Source of the DNA: Hydractinia symbiolongicarpus
Lineage: Eukaryota; Cnidaria; Hydrozoa; Anthoathecata; Hydractiniidae
Direction of reading: 5' to 3'
DNA: 64,000 nucleotides
NCBI RefSeq assembly: GCF_029227915.1
Contig: NC_079876.1
Span: 4,280,001 to 4,344,000 of the forward strand
The notes below the pieces were generated by a model. The model did not search any database and was not told where the DNA came from. It worked only from the letters and a program-made list of their open reading frames with translations. Positions 14,750-27,336 of this stretch are shown piece by piece. Made by a program: the position numbers and the translations under genes. Each line of letters opens with the position of its first letter. The first letter of the stretch is position 1.

Positions 14750-15500
14750 TCATGTCAAATTAAAAAGAATGTTATTTCTTGGAGTCCAATTGTCTCACTT
14801 ATAACATTTATAAGGTCACAGCCCAAAATAAGTTACAATTACGTCCCACAGTCAATCGTTTCACTGTTAAGAGCGATACAACCTAGTATTACCGGAAAGA
14901 TATCACGAAATACATTTTGGTAAGAATATGTGACTCAACCGTTGTAACTCAAACGGATTGATACTGTTAGAAAGTCAATGAAATGTAATTTTTGAAACTG
15001 TCTCTATTTCTTCAGAGCGGGATAACGGCTAGGATTGGTCCCACAGTAAGAAATGACTTATTTATCTAAATTCTTAAATGAAGCGCTACCACAGCGCCCA
15101 GTGTAATCGCTGAGTTGCGGCAATCATGTCAAATTAAAAAGAATGTTATTTCTTGGAGTCCAATTGTCTCACTTATAACATTTATAAGGTCACAGCCCAA
15201 AATAAGTTACAATTACGTCCCACAGTCAATCGTTTCACTGTTAAGAGCGATACAACCTAGTATTACCGGAAAGATATCACGAAATACATTTTGGTAAGAA
15301 TATGTGACTCAACCGTTGTAACTCAAACGGATTGATACTGTTAGAAAGTCAATGAAATGTAATTTTTGAAACTGTCTCTATTTCTTCAGAGCGGGATAAC
15401 GGCTAGGATTGGTCCCACAGTAAGAAATGACTTATTTATCTAAATTCTTAAATGAAGCGCTACCACAGCGCCCAGTGTAATCGCTGAGTTGCGGCAATCA
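14750..15500 (+). repeat. Near-identical adjacent monomer pair
   Basis: Two neighbouring monomers share private variants, AAAATAAGTTACAATT and AAATGTAATTTTTG, at an offset of 374 bp (for example 14821 and 15195; 14881 and 15255). This looks like a recent single-monomer tandem duplication, in contrast to the multi-monomer duplications elsewhere in the array. Confidence 0.7.
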
Positions 15501-16504
15501 TGTCAAATTAAGAAGAATGTTATTTCTTGGAGTCCAATTGTCTCACTTTCACGTTTATAAGGTCGCAGCCCAAAATCAGTTCAATTAAGTCCCACAGCCA
15601 ATTGTTTCACAGTTAAAAGCCATGCAACCTAGTAATACCGGAAAGATATCACGAAATACATGTTGGTAAGAATATATGACCCAACCGTTGTAGCTCAAAG
15701 GGATTGATGCTGTTAGAAAGTCAATGAAATGTACTTTTTGAAACTGTCTCTATTTCTTCAGCGCGGTCTAACGGCTAGGATTGGTCTTACAGTAAGAAAT
15801 GACATATTTATCTAAATTTTTAAATGAAACCCTACCAGAGCGCCCAGTGTAACCGCTGAGTTCCGGCAATCATGTCAAATTAAGAAGAATGTTATTTCTT
15901 GTAGTCCAATTGTCTCACTTATAACATTTATAAGGTCACTGCCCAAAATGAGTTCCAATTAAGTCCCACAGTCAATCGTTTCACTGTTAAAAGCGATACA
16001 ACCTAGTATTACCGGAAAGATATCATGACATTCATTTTGGTAAGAATATGTGACTCAACCGTTGTAACTCAAACGGATTGATACTGTTAGAAAGTCAATG
16101 AAATGTACTTTTTGAAACTGTCTCTATTTCTTCAGAGCGGGATAACGGCTAGGGTTGGTCTTACAGTAAGAAATGACATATTTATCTAAATTTTTAAATG
16201 AAGCGCGACCACAGCACCCAGTGTAATCGCTGAGTTCCGGCAATCATGTCAAATTAAAAAGAAAGTTATTTTTTTGAGTCCAATTGTCTCACTTATAAAT
16301 TTATAAGGTCACCGCCCAAAATCAGTTCCAACTACGTCCCACAGTCAATCGTTTGACTGTTAAAAGCGATACAACCTAGTATTACCGGAAAGATATCACA
16401 AAATACATTTTGGTAAGAATATGTGACTCAACCGTTGTAACTCAAACTGATTGATACTGTTAAAAAGTCAATGAAATGTACTTTTTGAAGCTGTCTCTAT
16501 TTCT

Positions 16505-18920
16505 TCAGCGCGCGATAACGGCTAGGATAGGTCCCACAGTAAAAATGACTTAATTATCTAAATTTTTAAATTAAGTGCTGCCAAAGCGCCCAGTGTAATC
16601 GCTGAGTTCCGGCAATCACGTCAAACTAAGAAGAATGTTATTTCTTGGAGTCGAATTTTCTCATTTATCACATTTATCTGGTCACAGTCCAAAGTTAGTT
16701 CAATTAAGTTCCACAGTCAATCGTTTCACTGTTAAAAGCGATGCAACCTAGTAATATCAGAAAAATATCGCTAAATACATGTTGGTACCAATATGTGACC
16801 CAAATGTTGTAACTCACACGGACTGTAACCGTTAGAAAGTCAATGAAATGTAGTTTTTGAAACTGTCGCTATTTCTTCAGCGCGCGTTAACGGATAGGAT
16901 TGGTCCCACAGTAAAGAATGACTTATTTATCTAAATTTTTAAATGAAGCGCTACCACAGCTCCCAGTGTAATAGCTGAGTTCCGGCAAGCACATCAAATT
17001 AGGAAGAATGTTATTTCTTGGAATCCAATTGTCTCATTTATCACATTTATCAGGTCACAGTCCAAAGTTAGTTCAAATAAGTCCCACAGTCAATCGTTTC
17101 ATTGTTAAAAGCGATGCAACCTAGTAATATCAGATAAATATCGCTAAATAAATGTTGGTACGAATATGTGACCCAACTGTTGTAACTCAAACGAACTGAC
17201 ACCGTTGCAAAGTCAATGAAGTGTAGTTTTTGAAACTTTCGCTATTTCTTCATCGCGCGATAACGGATACGATTGGTCCCACAGTAAAGAATGATACGGT
17301 ACGAATTTGCGACCCAACCGTTGTAACTCAAACGAACTGAAACTGTTAGAAAGTCAATGAAATGTAGTTTTTGATACTGTCTCAATTTCTTCAGCGCAGG
17401 GTAACGGCTAGGATTGGTCCCACATTAAAAAATGACTAATTTATCTAACTTTTTAAAAGAAGCGCTACCACAGCTCTCAGTGTAATCGCTGAGTTCCGGC
17501 AATCATGTCAAATTAAGAAGAATGTTTTTTCTTGGAATCCAATTGTCTCACTTATAACATTTATAAGGTCACAGCTCAAAATCAGATCCAATTAAGTCCC
17601 ACAGTCAACCGTTTCACTGTTAAAAGCGATGCAACCTAGTATTACCGGAAAGATATCACGAAATACATTTTGGTACGAGTATGTGACGCAACCGTTGTAA
17701 CTGTAGAGGATTGATACCGTTAGAAAGTCAATGAAATGTAGTTTTTGAAACTGTCTCTATTTCTTCAGCGCGCGATAACGGCTAGGATAGGTCCCACAGT
17801 AAAAATGACTTAATTATCTAAATTTTTAAATTAAGTGCTGCCAAAGCGCCCAGTGTAATCGCTGAGTTCCGGCAATCACGTCAAACTAAGAAGAATGTTA
17901 TTTCTTGGAGTCCAATTTTCTCATTTATCACATTTATCTGGTCACAGTCCAAAGTTAGTTCAATTAAGTTCCACAGTCAATCGTTTCACTGTTAAAAGCG
18001 ATGCAACCTAGTAATATCAGAAAAATATCGCTAAATACGTGTTGGTACCAATATGTGACCCAAATGTTGTAACTCACACGGACTGTAACCGTTAGAAAGT
18101 CAATGAAATGTAGTTTTTGAAACTGTCGCTATTTCTTCAGCGCGCGTTAACGGATAGGATTGGTCCCACAGTAAAGAATGACTTATTTATCTAAATTTTT
18201 AAATGAAGCGCTACCACAGCTCCCAGGGTAATAGCTGAGTTCCGGCAAGCACATCAAATTAGGAAGAATGTTATTTCTTGGAATCCAATTGTCTCATTTA
18301 TCACATTTATCAGGTCACAGTCCAAAGTTAGTTCAAATAAGTCCCACAGTCAATCGTTCCATTGTTAAAAGCGATGCAACCTAGTAATATCAGATAAATA
18401 TCGCTAAATAAATGTTGGTACGAATATGTGACCCAACTGTTGTAACTCAAACGAACTGACACCGTTGCAAAGTCAATAAAGTGTAGTTTTTGAAACTTTC
18501 GCTATTTCTTCATCGCGCGATAACGGATACGATTGGTCCCACAGTAAAGAATGATACGGTACGAATTTGCGACCCAACCGTTGTAACTCAAACGAACTGA
18601 AACTGTTAGAAAGTCAATGAAATGTAGTTTTTGATACTGTCTCAATTTCTTCAGCGCAGGGTAACGGCTAGGATTGGTCCCACAGTAAAAAATGACTAAT
18701 TTATCTAACTTTTTAAAAGAAGCGCTACCACAGCTCTCAGTGTAATCGCTGAGTTCCGGCAATCATGTCAAATTAAGAAGAATGTTTTTTCTTGGAATCC
18801 AATTGTCTCACTTATAACATTTATAAGGTCACAGCTCAAAATCAGATCCAATTAAGTCCCACAGTCAACCGTTTCACTGTTAAAAGCGATGCAACCTAGT
18901 ATTACCGGAAAGATATCACG
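16505..18920 (+). repeat. 1260-bp tandem duplication (three full monomers plus one short monomer)
   Basis: 16505-17660 is repeated at 17765-18920. Shared markers are CGGCTAGGATAGGTCCC at 16517 and 17777, and the short-monomer junction GATACGGTACGAATTTGC at about 17292 and 18552. The 1260-bp offset fits three 372-bp monomers plus one monomer reduced to about 141 bp. Only scattered single-base differences separate the copies. Confidence 0.85.
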
Positions 18921-21900
18921 AAATACATTTTGGTACGAGTATGTGACGCAACCGTTGTAACTGAAGAGGATTGATAACGTTAGAAAGTCAATGAAATGTA
19001 GTTTTTGAAACGGTCGCTATTTCTTCGGCGCGCGATCACGGCTAGGATTGGTCCAACAGTAAAAATGACTTAATTATCTGAATTTTAAAATGAAGTGCTA
19101 CCACAGCGCCCAGTGTAATCGCTGAGTTCCGGCAATCACGTCAAATTAAGAAGAATGTTATTTCATGAAGTCCAATTGTCTCACTTATAACATTTATAGG
19201 GTCACAGCCCAATATCAGTTCAATTAAGTCCCTCAGTCAATCGTTTCACTGTTAAAAGCGATACAACCTAGTATTACCGCAAAGATATAACGAAATACAT
19301 TTTGGTAAGAATATGTGACGCAGCCGTTGTAACTCAAACGGATTGATACTGTTAGTAAGTCAATGAAATGTACTTTTTGAAACTGTCGCTATTTCTTCAG
19401 AGCGGGATAACGGCTAGGATTGGTCCCACAGTAAGAAATGACTTATTTATCTAAATTCTTAAGTGAAGCGCTACCACAGCGCCCAGTGTAATTGCTGAGT
19501 TCCGGCAATCATGTCAAATTAAAAAGAATGTTATTTCTTGGAGTCCAATTGTCTCACTTATAACATTTATAAGGTCACAGTCAAAAATGAGTTCAATTTA
19601 ATCCCACAGTCAATCATTTCACTGTTAAAAGCGATGCAACCTATTAATATGAGAAAATTATCGCTAAATACATGTTGGTACGAATATGTGACTCATCCGT
19701 TGTAACTCAAACGGATTGATGCTGTTGGAAAGTCAATGAAATGTAGTTTTTGATACTGTCTCTATTTCTTCAGCGCAGGATAACGGCTAGGATTGGTCCC
19801 ACAATATATAATGACTTATTTATCTAAATTTTTAAATGAAGCGCTACCACAGCGACCAGTGTAATCGCTGAGTTCCGGCAATCATGTCAAATTAAGAAGA
19901 ATGTTATTTCTTGTAGTCCAATTGTTTCACTTATAACGTTTATAAATTCACAGTCCAAAATCAGTTCAATTAAGTCCCTCAGTCAATCGTTTCACTGTTA
20001 AAAGCGATACAACCTAGTATTACCGCAAAGATATCACGAAATACATTTTGGTAAGAATATGTGACTCAGCCGTTGTAACTCAAACGGATTGATACTGTTA
20101 GAAAGTCAATGAAATGTACTTTTTGAAACTGTCGCTCTATCTTCAGAGCGGGATAACGGCTAGGATTGGTCCCACAGTAAGAAATGACTTATTTATCTAA
20201 ATTCTTAAGTGAAGCGCTACCACAGCGCCCAGTGTAATCGCTGAGTTCCGGCAATCATGTCAAATTAAGAAGAATGTTATTTCTTGGAGTCCAATTGTCT
20301 CACTTATAACATTTATAAGGTCACAGTCAAAAATCAGTTCAATTTAATCCCACAGTCAATCGTTTCACTGTTAAAAGCGATGCTTCCTATTAATATGAGA
20401 AAATTATCGCTAAATACATGTTGGTACGAATATGTGACTCATCCGTTGTAACTCAAACGGATTGATGCTGTTAGAAAGTCAATGAAATGTAGTTTTTGAT
20501 ACTGTCTCTATTTTTTCAGCGCAGGATAACGGCTAGGATTGGTCCTACAATATAAAATGACTTATTTATCTAAATTTTTAAATGAAGCGCTACCACAGCG
20601 ACCAGTAAAATCGCTGAGTTCCGGCAATCATGTCAAATTAAGAAGAATGTTATTTCTTGTAGTCCAATTGTTTCACTTAAAACGTTTATAAAGTCACAGT
20701 CCAAAATCAGTTCAATTAAGTCCCACAGTCAATCGTTTCACTGCTAAAAGCGATGCAACCTATTAATGTTGGAAAAATATCGCTAAATACATCTTGGTAC
20801 GAGTATGTGACGCAACCGTTGTATCTGAAGCGGATTGATACCGTTAGAAAGTCAATGAAATGTAGTTTTTGAAACTGTCGCTATTTCTTCAGCGCGCGAT
20901 AACGGCTAGGATTGGTCCCACAGTAAAAATGACTTAATTATCTAAATTTGTAAATGAAGTGCTACCACAGCGCCCAGTGTAATCGCTGAGTTCGGGCAAT
21001 CACGTCAAATTAAGAAGAATGTTATTTCTTGGAGTCCAATTTTCTCATTTATCACATTTTTCAGGTCACAGTCCAAAGTTAGTTCAATTAAGTTCCACAG
21101 TCAATCGTTTCACTGTTAAAAGCGATGCAACCTAGTAATGTTGGAAAAATATCGCTAAATACATGTTGGTAAGAATATGTGACTCAACCGTTGTAACTCA
21201 CACGGACTGTAAACGTTAGAAAGTCAATGAAATGTAGTTTTTGAAACTTTCGCTATTTCTTCATCGCGCGATAACGGATACGATTGGTCCCACAGAAAAG
21301 AATGATACGGTACGAATTTGTGACCCAACCGTTGTAACTCAAACGAACTGACACTGTTAGAAAGTCAATGAAATGTAGTTTTTGATACTGTCTCAATTTC
21401 TTCAGCGCAGGATAACGGCTAGGATTGGTCCCACAGTAAAAAATGACTAATGTATCTAACTTTTTAAATGAAGCGCTACCACAGCTCCCAGTGTAATCGC
21501 TGAGTTCCGGCAATCATGTCAAATTAAGAAGAATGTTTTTTCTTGGAATCCAATTGTCTCACTTATAACATTTATAAGGTCACAGCTCAAAATCAGATCC
21601 AATTAAGTCCCACAGTCAATCGTTTCACTGTTAAAAGCGATGCAACCTAGTATTACCGGAAAGATATCACGAAATACATTTTGGTACGAGTATGTGACGC
21701 AACCGTTGTAACTGAAGAGGATTGATACCGTTAGAAAGTCAATGAAATGTAGTTTTTGAAACTATCGCTATTTCTTCATCGCGCGATAACGGCTAGGATT
21801 GGTCCGACAATATAAAATGACTTATTTATCTAAATTTTTAAATGAAGCGCTACCACAGCGACCAGTGTAATCGCTGAGTTCCGGCAATCATGTCAAATTA

Positions 21901-22689
21901 AGAAGAATGTTATTTCTTGTAGTCCAATTGTCTCACTTATAACGTTTATAAAGTCACAGTCCAAAATTAGTTCAATTAAGTCCCACAGTCAATCGTTGCA
22001 CTGTTAAAAACGATGCAACCTAGTAATGTTGGAAAAATATCGCTAAATACATGTTGGTACGAGTATGTGACGCAACCGTTGTAACTGAAGCGGATTGATA
22101 CCGTTAGAAAGTCAATGAAATGTAGTTTTTGAAACTGTCACTATTTCTTCAGCGCGCGATAACGGTTAGGATTGGTCCCACAGTAAAAATGACTTAATTA
22201 TCTAAATTTTTAAATGAAGTGCTACCACAGCGCCCAGTGTAATCGCTGAGTTCCGGCAATCACGTCAAATTAAGAAGAATGTTGTTTCTTGGAGTCCAAT
22301 TTTCTCATTTATCACATTTATCAGGTCACAGTCCAAAGTTAGTTCAATTAAGTCACACAGTCAATCGTTTCACTGTTAAAAGGGATGCAACCTAGTAATA
22401 TCAGAAAAATATCGCTAAATACATGTTGGTACGAATATGTAACGCAACCGTTGTAACTGAAGCGGATTGATACAGTTAGAAAGTCAATGAAATGTAGTTT
22501 TTGAAACTGTCGCTATTTCTTCAGCGCGCGATAACAGATAGGATTGGTCTTACAGTAAGAAATGACATATTTATCTAAATTTTTAAATGAATCGCTACCA
22601 CAGCGCCCAGTGTAATCGCTGAGTTCTGGCAATCATGTCAAATTAAAAAGAATGTTATTTCTTGGAGTCCAATTGTCTCACTTATAACA

Positions 22690-25600
22690 TTTATAAGGTC
22701 ACAGCCCAAAATCAGTTCCAATTACGTACCACAGTCAATCGTTTCACTGTTAAAAGCGATACAACCTAGTATTACCGGAAAGATATCACGAAATACATTT
22801 TGGTAAGAATATGTGACTCAACCGTTGTAACTCAAACGGATTGATGCTGTTAGAAAGTCAATGAAATGTACTTTTTGAAACTGTCTCTATTTCTTCAGAG
22901 CGGGATAACGGCTAGGATTGGTCCCACAGTAAGAAATGACTTATTTATCTAATTTCTTAAATGAAGCGCTACCACAGCGCCCAGTGTAATCGCTGAGTTG
23001 CGGCAATCATGTCAAATTAAGAAGAATGTTATTTCTTGGAGTCCAATTGTCTCACTTTCACATTTATAAGGTCGCAGCCCAAAATCAGTTCAATTAAGTC
23101 CCACAGTCAATTGTTTCACTGTTAAAAGCGATGCAACCTAGTAATACCGGAAAGATATCACGAAATACATGTTGGTAAGAATATATGACTCAACCGTTGT
23201 AGCTCAAAGAGATTGATGCTGTAGAAAGTCAATGAAACGTACTTTTTGAAACTGTCTCTATTTCTTCAGCGCGGTCTAACGGCTAGGATTGGTCTTACAG
23301 TAAGAAATGACATATTTATCTAAATTTTTAAATGAAACGCTACCACAACGCCCAGTTTAACCGCTGAGTTCCGGCAATCATGTAAAATTAAAAAGAATGT
23401 TATTTCTTGGAGTCCAATTGACTCACCTATAACATTTATAAGGTCACTGCCCAAAATGAGTTCCAATTAAGTCCCACAGTCAATCGTTTCACTGTTAAAA
23501 GCGATACAACCTAGTATTACCGGAAAGATATCATGAAATACATTTTGGTAAGAATATGTGACTCAACCGTTGTAACTCAAACGGATTGATACTGTTAGAA
23601 AGTCAATGAAATGTACTTTTTGAAACTGTCTCTATTTCTTCAGAGCGGGATAACGGCTAGGGTTGGTCTTACAGTAAGAAATGACATATTTATCTAATTT
23701 TTTTAAAGGAAGCGCGACCACAGCGCCCAGTGTAATCGCTGAGTTCCGGCAATCACGTCAACTTAAGAAGAATGTTTTTTCTTGAAGTCCAATTTTTTCA
23801 TTTATCACATTTATCAGGTCACAGTTCAAAGTTAGTTCAATTAAGTGCCACAGTCAATCGTTTCACTGTTAAAAGCGATGCAACCTAGTAACATCAGAAA
23901 AATATCGCTAAATACATGTTGGTACCAATATGTGACCCAACTGTTGTAACTCACACGGACTGTAACCGTTAGAAAGTCAATGAAATGTAGTTTTTAAAAC
24001 TGTCCCTATTTCTTCAGCGCGCGATAACGGATAGGATTGGTCCCACAGTAAAGAATGATACGGTACGAATTTGTGACCCAACCGTTGTAACTCAAACGGA
24101 CTGACACTGTTAGAAAGTCAATGAAATGTAGTTTTTGATACTGTCTCAATTTCTTCAGCGCAGGATAACGGCTAGGTTTGGTCCCACAGTAAAAAATGAC
24201 TTATTTATCTAAATTATAAAAATGAAGCGCTACCACAGCGACCAGTGTAATCGCTGAGTTCCGGCAATCATGTAAAATTAAAAAGAATGTTATTTCTTGG
24301 AGTCCAATTGTCTCACTTATAACATTTATAAGGTCACAGCCCAAAATCAGTTCCAATTACGTACCACAGTCAATCGTTTCACTGTTAAAAGCGATACAAC
24401 CTAGTATTACCGGAAAGATATCACGAACTACATTTTGGTAAGAATATGTGACTCAACCGTTGTAACTCAAACGGATTGATACTGTTAGAAAGTCAATGAA
24501 ATGTACTTTTTGAAACTGTCTCTATTTCTTCAGAGCGGGATAACGGCTAGGATTGGTCCCACAGTAAGAAATGACTTATTTATCTAAATTCTTAAATGAA
24601 GCGCTACCACAGCGCCCAGTGTAATCGCTGAGTTGCGGCAATCATGTCAAATTAAGAAGAATGTTATTTCTTGGAGTCCAATTGTCTCACTTTCACATTT
24701 ATAAGGTCGCAGCCCAAAATCAGTTCAATTAAGTCCCACAGTCAATTGTTTCACTGTTAAAAGCGATGCAACCTAGTAATACCGGAAAGATATCACGAAA
24801 TACATGTTGGTAAGAATATATGACTCAACCGTTGTAGCTCAAAGAGATTGATGCTGTAGAAAGTCAATGAAACGTACTTTTTGAAACTGTCTCTATTTCT
24901 TCAGCGCGGTCTAACGGCTAGGATTGGTCTTACAGTAAGAAATGACATATTTATCTAAATTTTTAAATGAAACGCTACCACAACGCCCAGTTTAACCGCT
25001 GAGTTCCGGCAATCATGTAAAATTAAAAAGAATGTTATTTCTTGGAGTCCAATTGACTCACCTATAACATTTATAAGGTCACTGCCCAAAATGAGTTCCA
25101 ATTAAGTCCCACAGTCAATCGTTTCACTGTTGAAAGCGATACAACCTAGTATTACCGGAAAGATATCATGAAATACATTTTGGTAAGAATATGTGACTCA
25201 ACCGTTGTAACTCAAACGGATTGATACTGTTAGAAAGTCAATGAAATGTACTTTTTGAAACTGTCTCTATTTCTTCAGAGCGGGATAACGGCTAGGGTTG
25301 GTCTTACAGTAAGAAATGACATATTTATCTAATTTTTTTAAAGGAAGCGCGACCACAGCGCCCAGTGTAATCGCTGAGTTCCGGCAATCACGTCAACTTA
25401 AGAAGAATGTTTTTTCTTGGAGTCCAATTTTTTCATTTATCACATTTATCAGGTCACAGTTCAAAGTTAGTTCAATTAAGTGCCACAGTCAATCGTTTCA
25501 CTGTTAAAAGCGATGCAACCTAGTAACATCAGAAAAATATCGCTAAATACATGTTGGTACCAATATGTGACCCAACTGTTGTAACTCACACGGACTGTAA

Positions 25601-25960
25601 CCGTTAGAAAGTCAATGAAATGTAGTTTTTAAAACTGTCCCTATTTCTTCAGCGCGCGATAACGGATAGGATTGGTCCCACAGTAAAGAATGATACGGTA
25701 CGAATTTGTGACCCAACCGTTGTAACTCAAACGGACTGACACTGTTAGAAAGTCAATGAAATGTAGTTTTTGATACTGTCTCAATTTCTTCAGCGCAGGA
25801 TAACGGCTAGGATTGGTCCCACAGTAAAAAATGACTTATTTATCTAAATTATAAAAATGAAGCGCTACCACAGCGACCAGTGTAATCGCTGAGTTCCGGC
25901 AATCATGTCAAATTAAGAAGAATGTTATTTCTTGTAGTCCAATTGTCTGACTTATAAAAT
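22690..25960 (+). repeat. 1635-bp tandem duplication (four full monomers plus one short monomer)
   Basis: About 22690-24324 is repeated at about 24325-25959. Diagnostic shared variants are GCTGTAGAAAGTCAATGAAA (23219 and 24854) and AAATTATAAAAATGAAG (24211 and 25846), both at an offset of 1635 bp. Each copy contains one short monomer (about 24058 and 25690). Confidence 0.82.
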
Positions 25961-27060
25961 TTATAAAGTCACAGTCCAAAAACAGTTCAATTAAGTCCCA
26001 CAGTCAATCGTTTCACTGTCAAAAGCGATGCAACCTAGTAATATCAGAAAAATATCGCCAAATACATGTTGGTACGAATATGTGACCAAACCGTTGTAAC
26101 TCACACGGACTGTAACCGTTAGAAAGTCAATGAAATGTAGTTTTTGAAACTGTCGCTATTTCTTCAGCGCGCGATAACAGATAGGATTGGTCTTACTGTA
26201 AGAAATGACATATTTATCTAAATTTTTAAATGAAGCGCTACCACAGCGCCCAGTGTAATCGCTGAGTTCCGGCAATCATGTCAAATTAAGAAGAATGTTA
26301 TTTCTTGGAGTCCAATTTTCTCATTTACCACATTTAACAGGTCACAGTCCAAAGTTAATTCAAAAAAATCCCACATTCAATCGTTTCACTATTAAAAGCG
26401 ATGCAACCTGGTAATAACAGATAAATATCGCTAAATACATGTTGGTACGAATATGTGACCCAACCGTTGTAACTCAAGCGGACTGACATCGATAGAAAGT
26501 CAATGAAATATAGTATTTGAAACTGTCTCTATTTCTTCAGCACGCGCTAACGGCTAGGATTGGTCCCACAGCTAAAAAGTGACTTTTTTATCTACATTTT
26601 TAAATGAAGCGCTACCACAGCGCCCGGTGTAATCGCTGAGTTACGGCAATCATGTCAAATTAAGAAGAATGTTACTTCTTGGAGTTCAATTGTCTCACTT
26701 ATAAAATTTATCAGGTCACAGTCCAAAGTTAGTTCAATTAAGTCCCACAGTCAATCGTTTCATTGTTAAAAGCGATGCAATCTAGTAATATCAGAAACAT
26801 ATCGCTAAATACATGTTGGTACGAATATGTGACCCAACCTTTGTAACTCACACGGACTGTAGCCGTTAGAAAGTCAATGAAATGAAGTTTTTGAAACTGT
26901 CCCTATTTCTTCAGCGCGCGATAACAGATAGGATTGGTCCCACAGTAAAGAATGACTTATTTATCTAAATTCTTAAATGAAGCGCTACCACAGCGCCCAG
27001 TGTAATCGCTGAGTTCCGGCAATCATGTCAAATTAAGAAGAATGTTTTTTCTTGGAGTCC

Positions 27061-27064
27061 AATT
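27061..27064. repeat. Left target-site duplication AATT of the DNA transposon
   Basis: AATT immediately left of the terminal inverted repeat. The empty satellite site reads GGAGTCCAATTGTCTCAC. The filled site has CCAATT on the left and AATTGTCTC on the right, so four bases are duplicated. AATT is its own reverse complement, so part of it could instead belong to the inverted repeats. Confidence 0.75.
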
Positions 27065-27106
27065 CACCGTTCCCATAAAGAGTGAGATGCGCAATGCATT
27101 GTGGTA
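27065..27106 (+). repeat. Left terminal inverted repeat (42 bp)
   Basis: Begins CACCGTTCCCATAAA and ends CGCAATGCATTGTGGTA. Against the right terminus the outer 15 bp and inner 17 bp are identical, while the 10 bp between them match at only one position. The inner block contains the 10-bp perfect palindrome CAATGCATTG (27092-27101). This suggests a two-part binding site: an outer cleavage end and an inner site for a THAP or transposase dimer. The binding role is inferred. Confidence 0.93.
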
Positions 27107-27336
27107 CTTGAAGTCAAGAAAAAAAACCGAAATTAAAAAAAATTGCTTGCGTATAACAATTAAATAACCGTAGCAATATATTGTGGAGAATAATCATGTT
27201 TTGTTACAAAATAATTATCTCCATGATCATAGCTTTTTGTAAAAACTTTATCTCTGTAATAGATTAATCAAGTGTTTAACAAAACAAAGTAGAAAAAGGC
27301 TTATTTGAGGGAAGGATAGTGAAACGACAACTTATA
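27107..27336. other. Non-coding leader between left inverted repeat and nuclease gene
   Basis: 230 bp of A+T-rich sequence with runs of A (around 27120 and 27140) and no open frame of note. It must contain the promoter and 5' untranslated region of the + strand gene. I see no distinct TATA box that I would defend. Confidence 0.5.

Larger units (their letters stand above)
1..27064 (+). repeat. Satellite DNA array, left block (about 372-bp monomer)
   Basis: Head-to-tail tandem repeat with a unit near 372 bp. The landmark GGAAAGATATCACG recurs at 1, 373 and 1489 (1488 = 4 x 372), and similar spacing holds to the transposon border. Every monomer carries the same ordered landmarks: GGTAAGAATATGTGAC or GGTACGAATATGTGAC, GTCAATGAAATGTA, TAACGGCTAGGATTGG, GAAGCGCTACCACAG, TGAGTTCCGGCAATCATG, and TTTCACTGTTAAAAGCGATG. 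All copies run in the same direction. Several subfamilies alternate, for example GTGACTCAACC, ATGACCCAACC and GTGACGCAACC types, giving a multimeric higher-order structure. The open frames in this block are short, begin at non-ATG codons or reuse satellite sequence, and show no protein family, so I regard it as noncoding. Centromeric, pericentromeric or other heterochromatic location is an inference from the array size. Confidence 0.97.

Noticed and set aside
25316-25507. 63-codon + strand open frame in satellite
   Set aside because: Chance open stretch created by local variants in one monomer; begins and ends within noncoding repeat sequence.
1-27064. CRISPR-like array, because of regular repetition
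   Set aside because: The whole 372-bp unit is repeated without unique spacers, and the setting is eukaryotic. It is satellite DNA.
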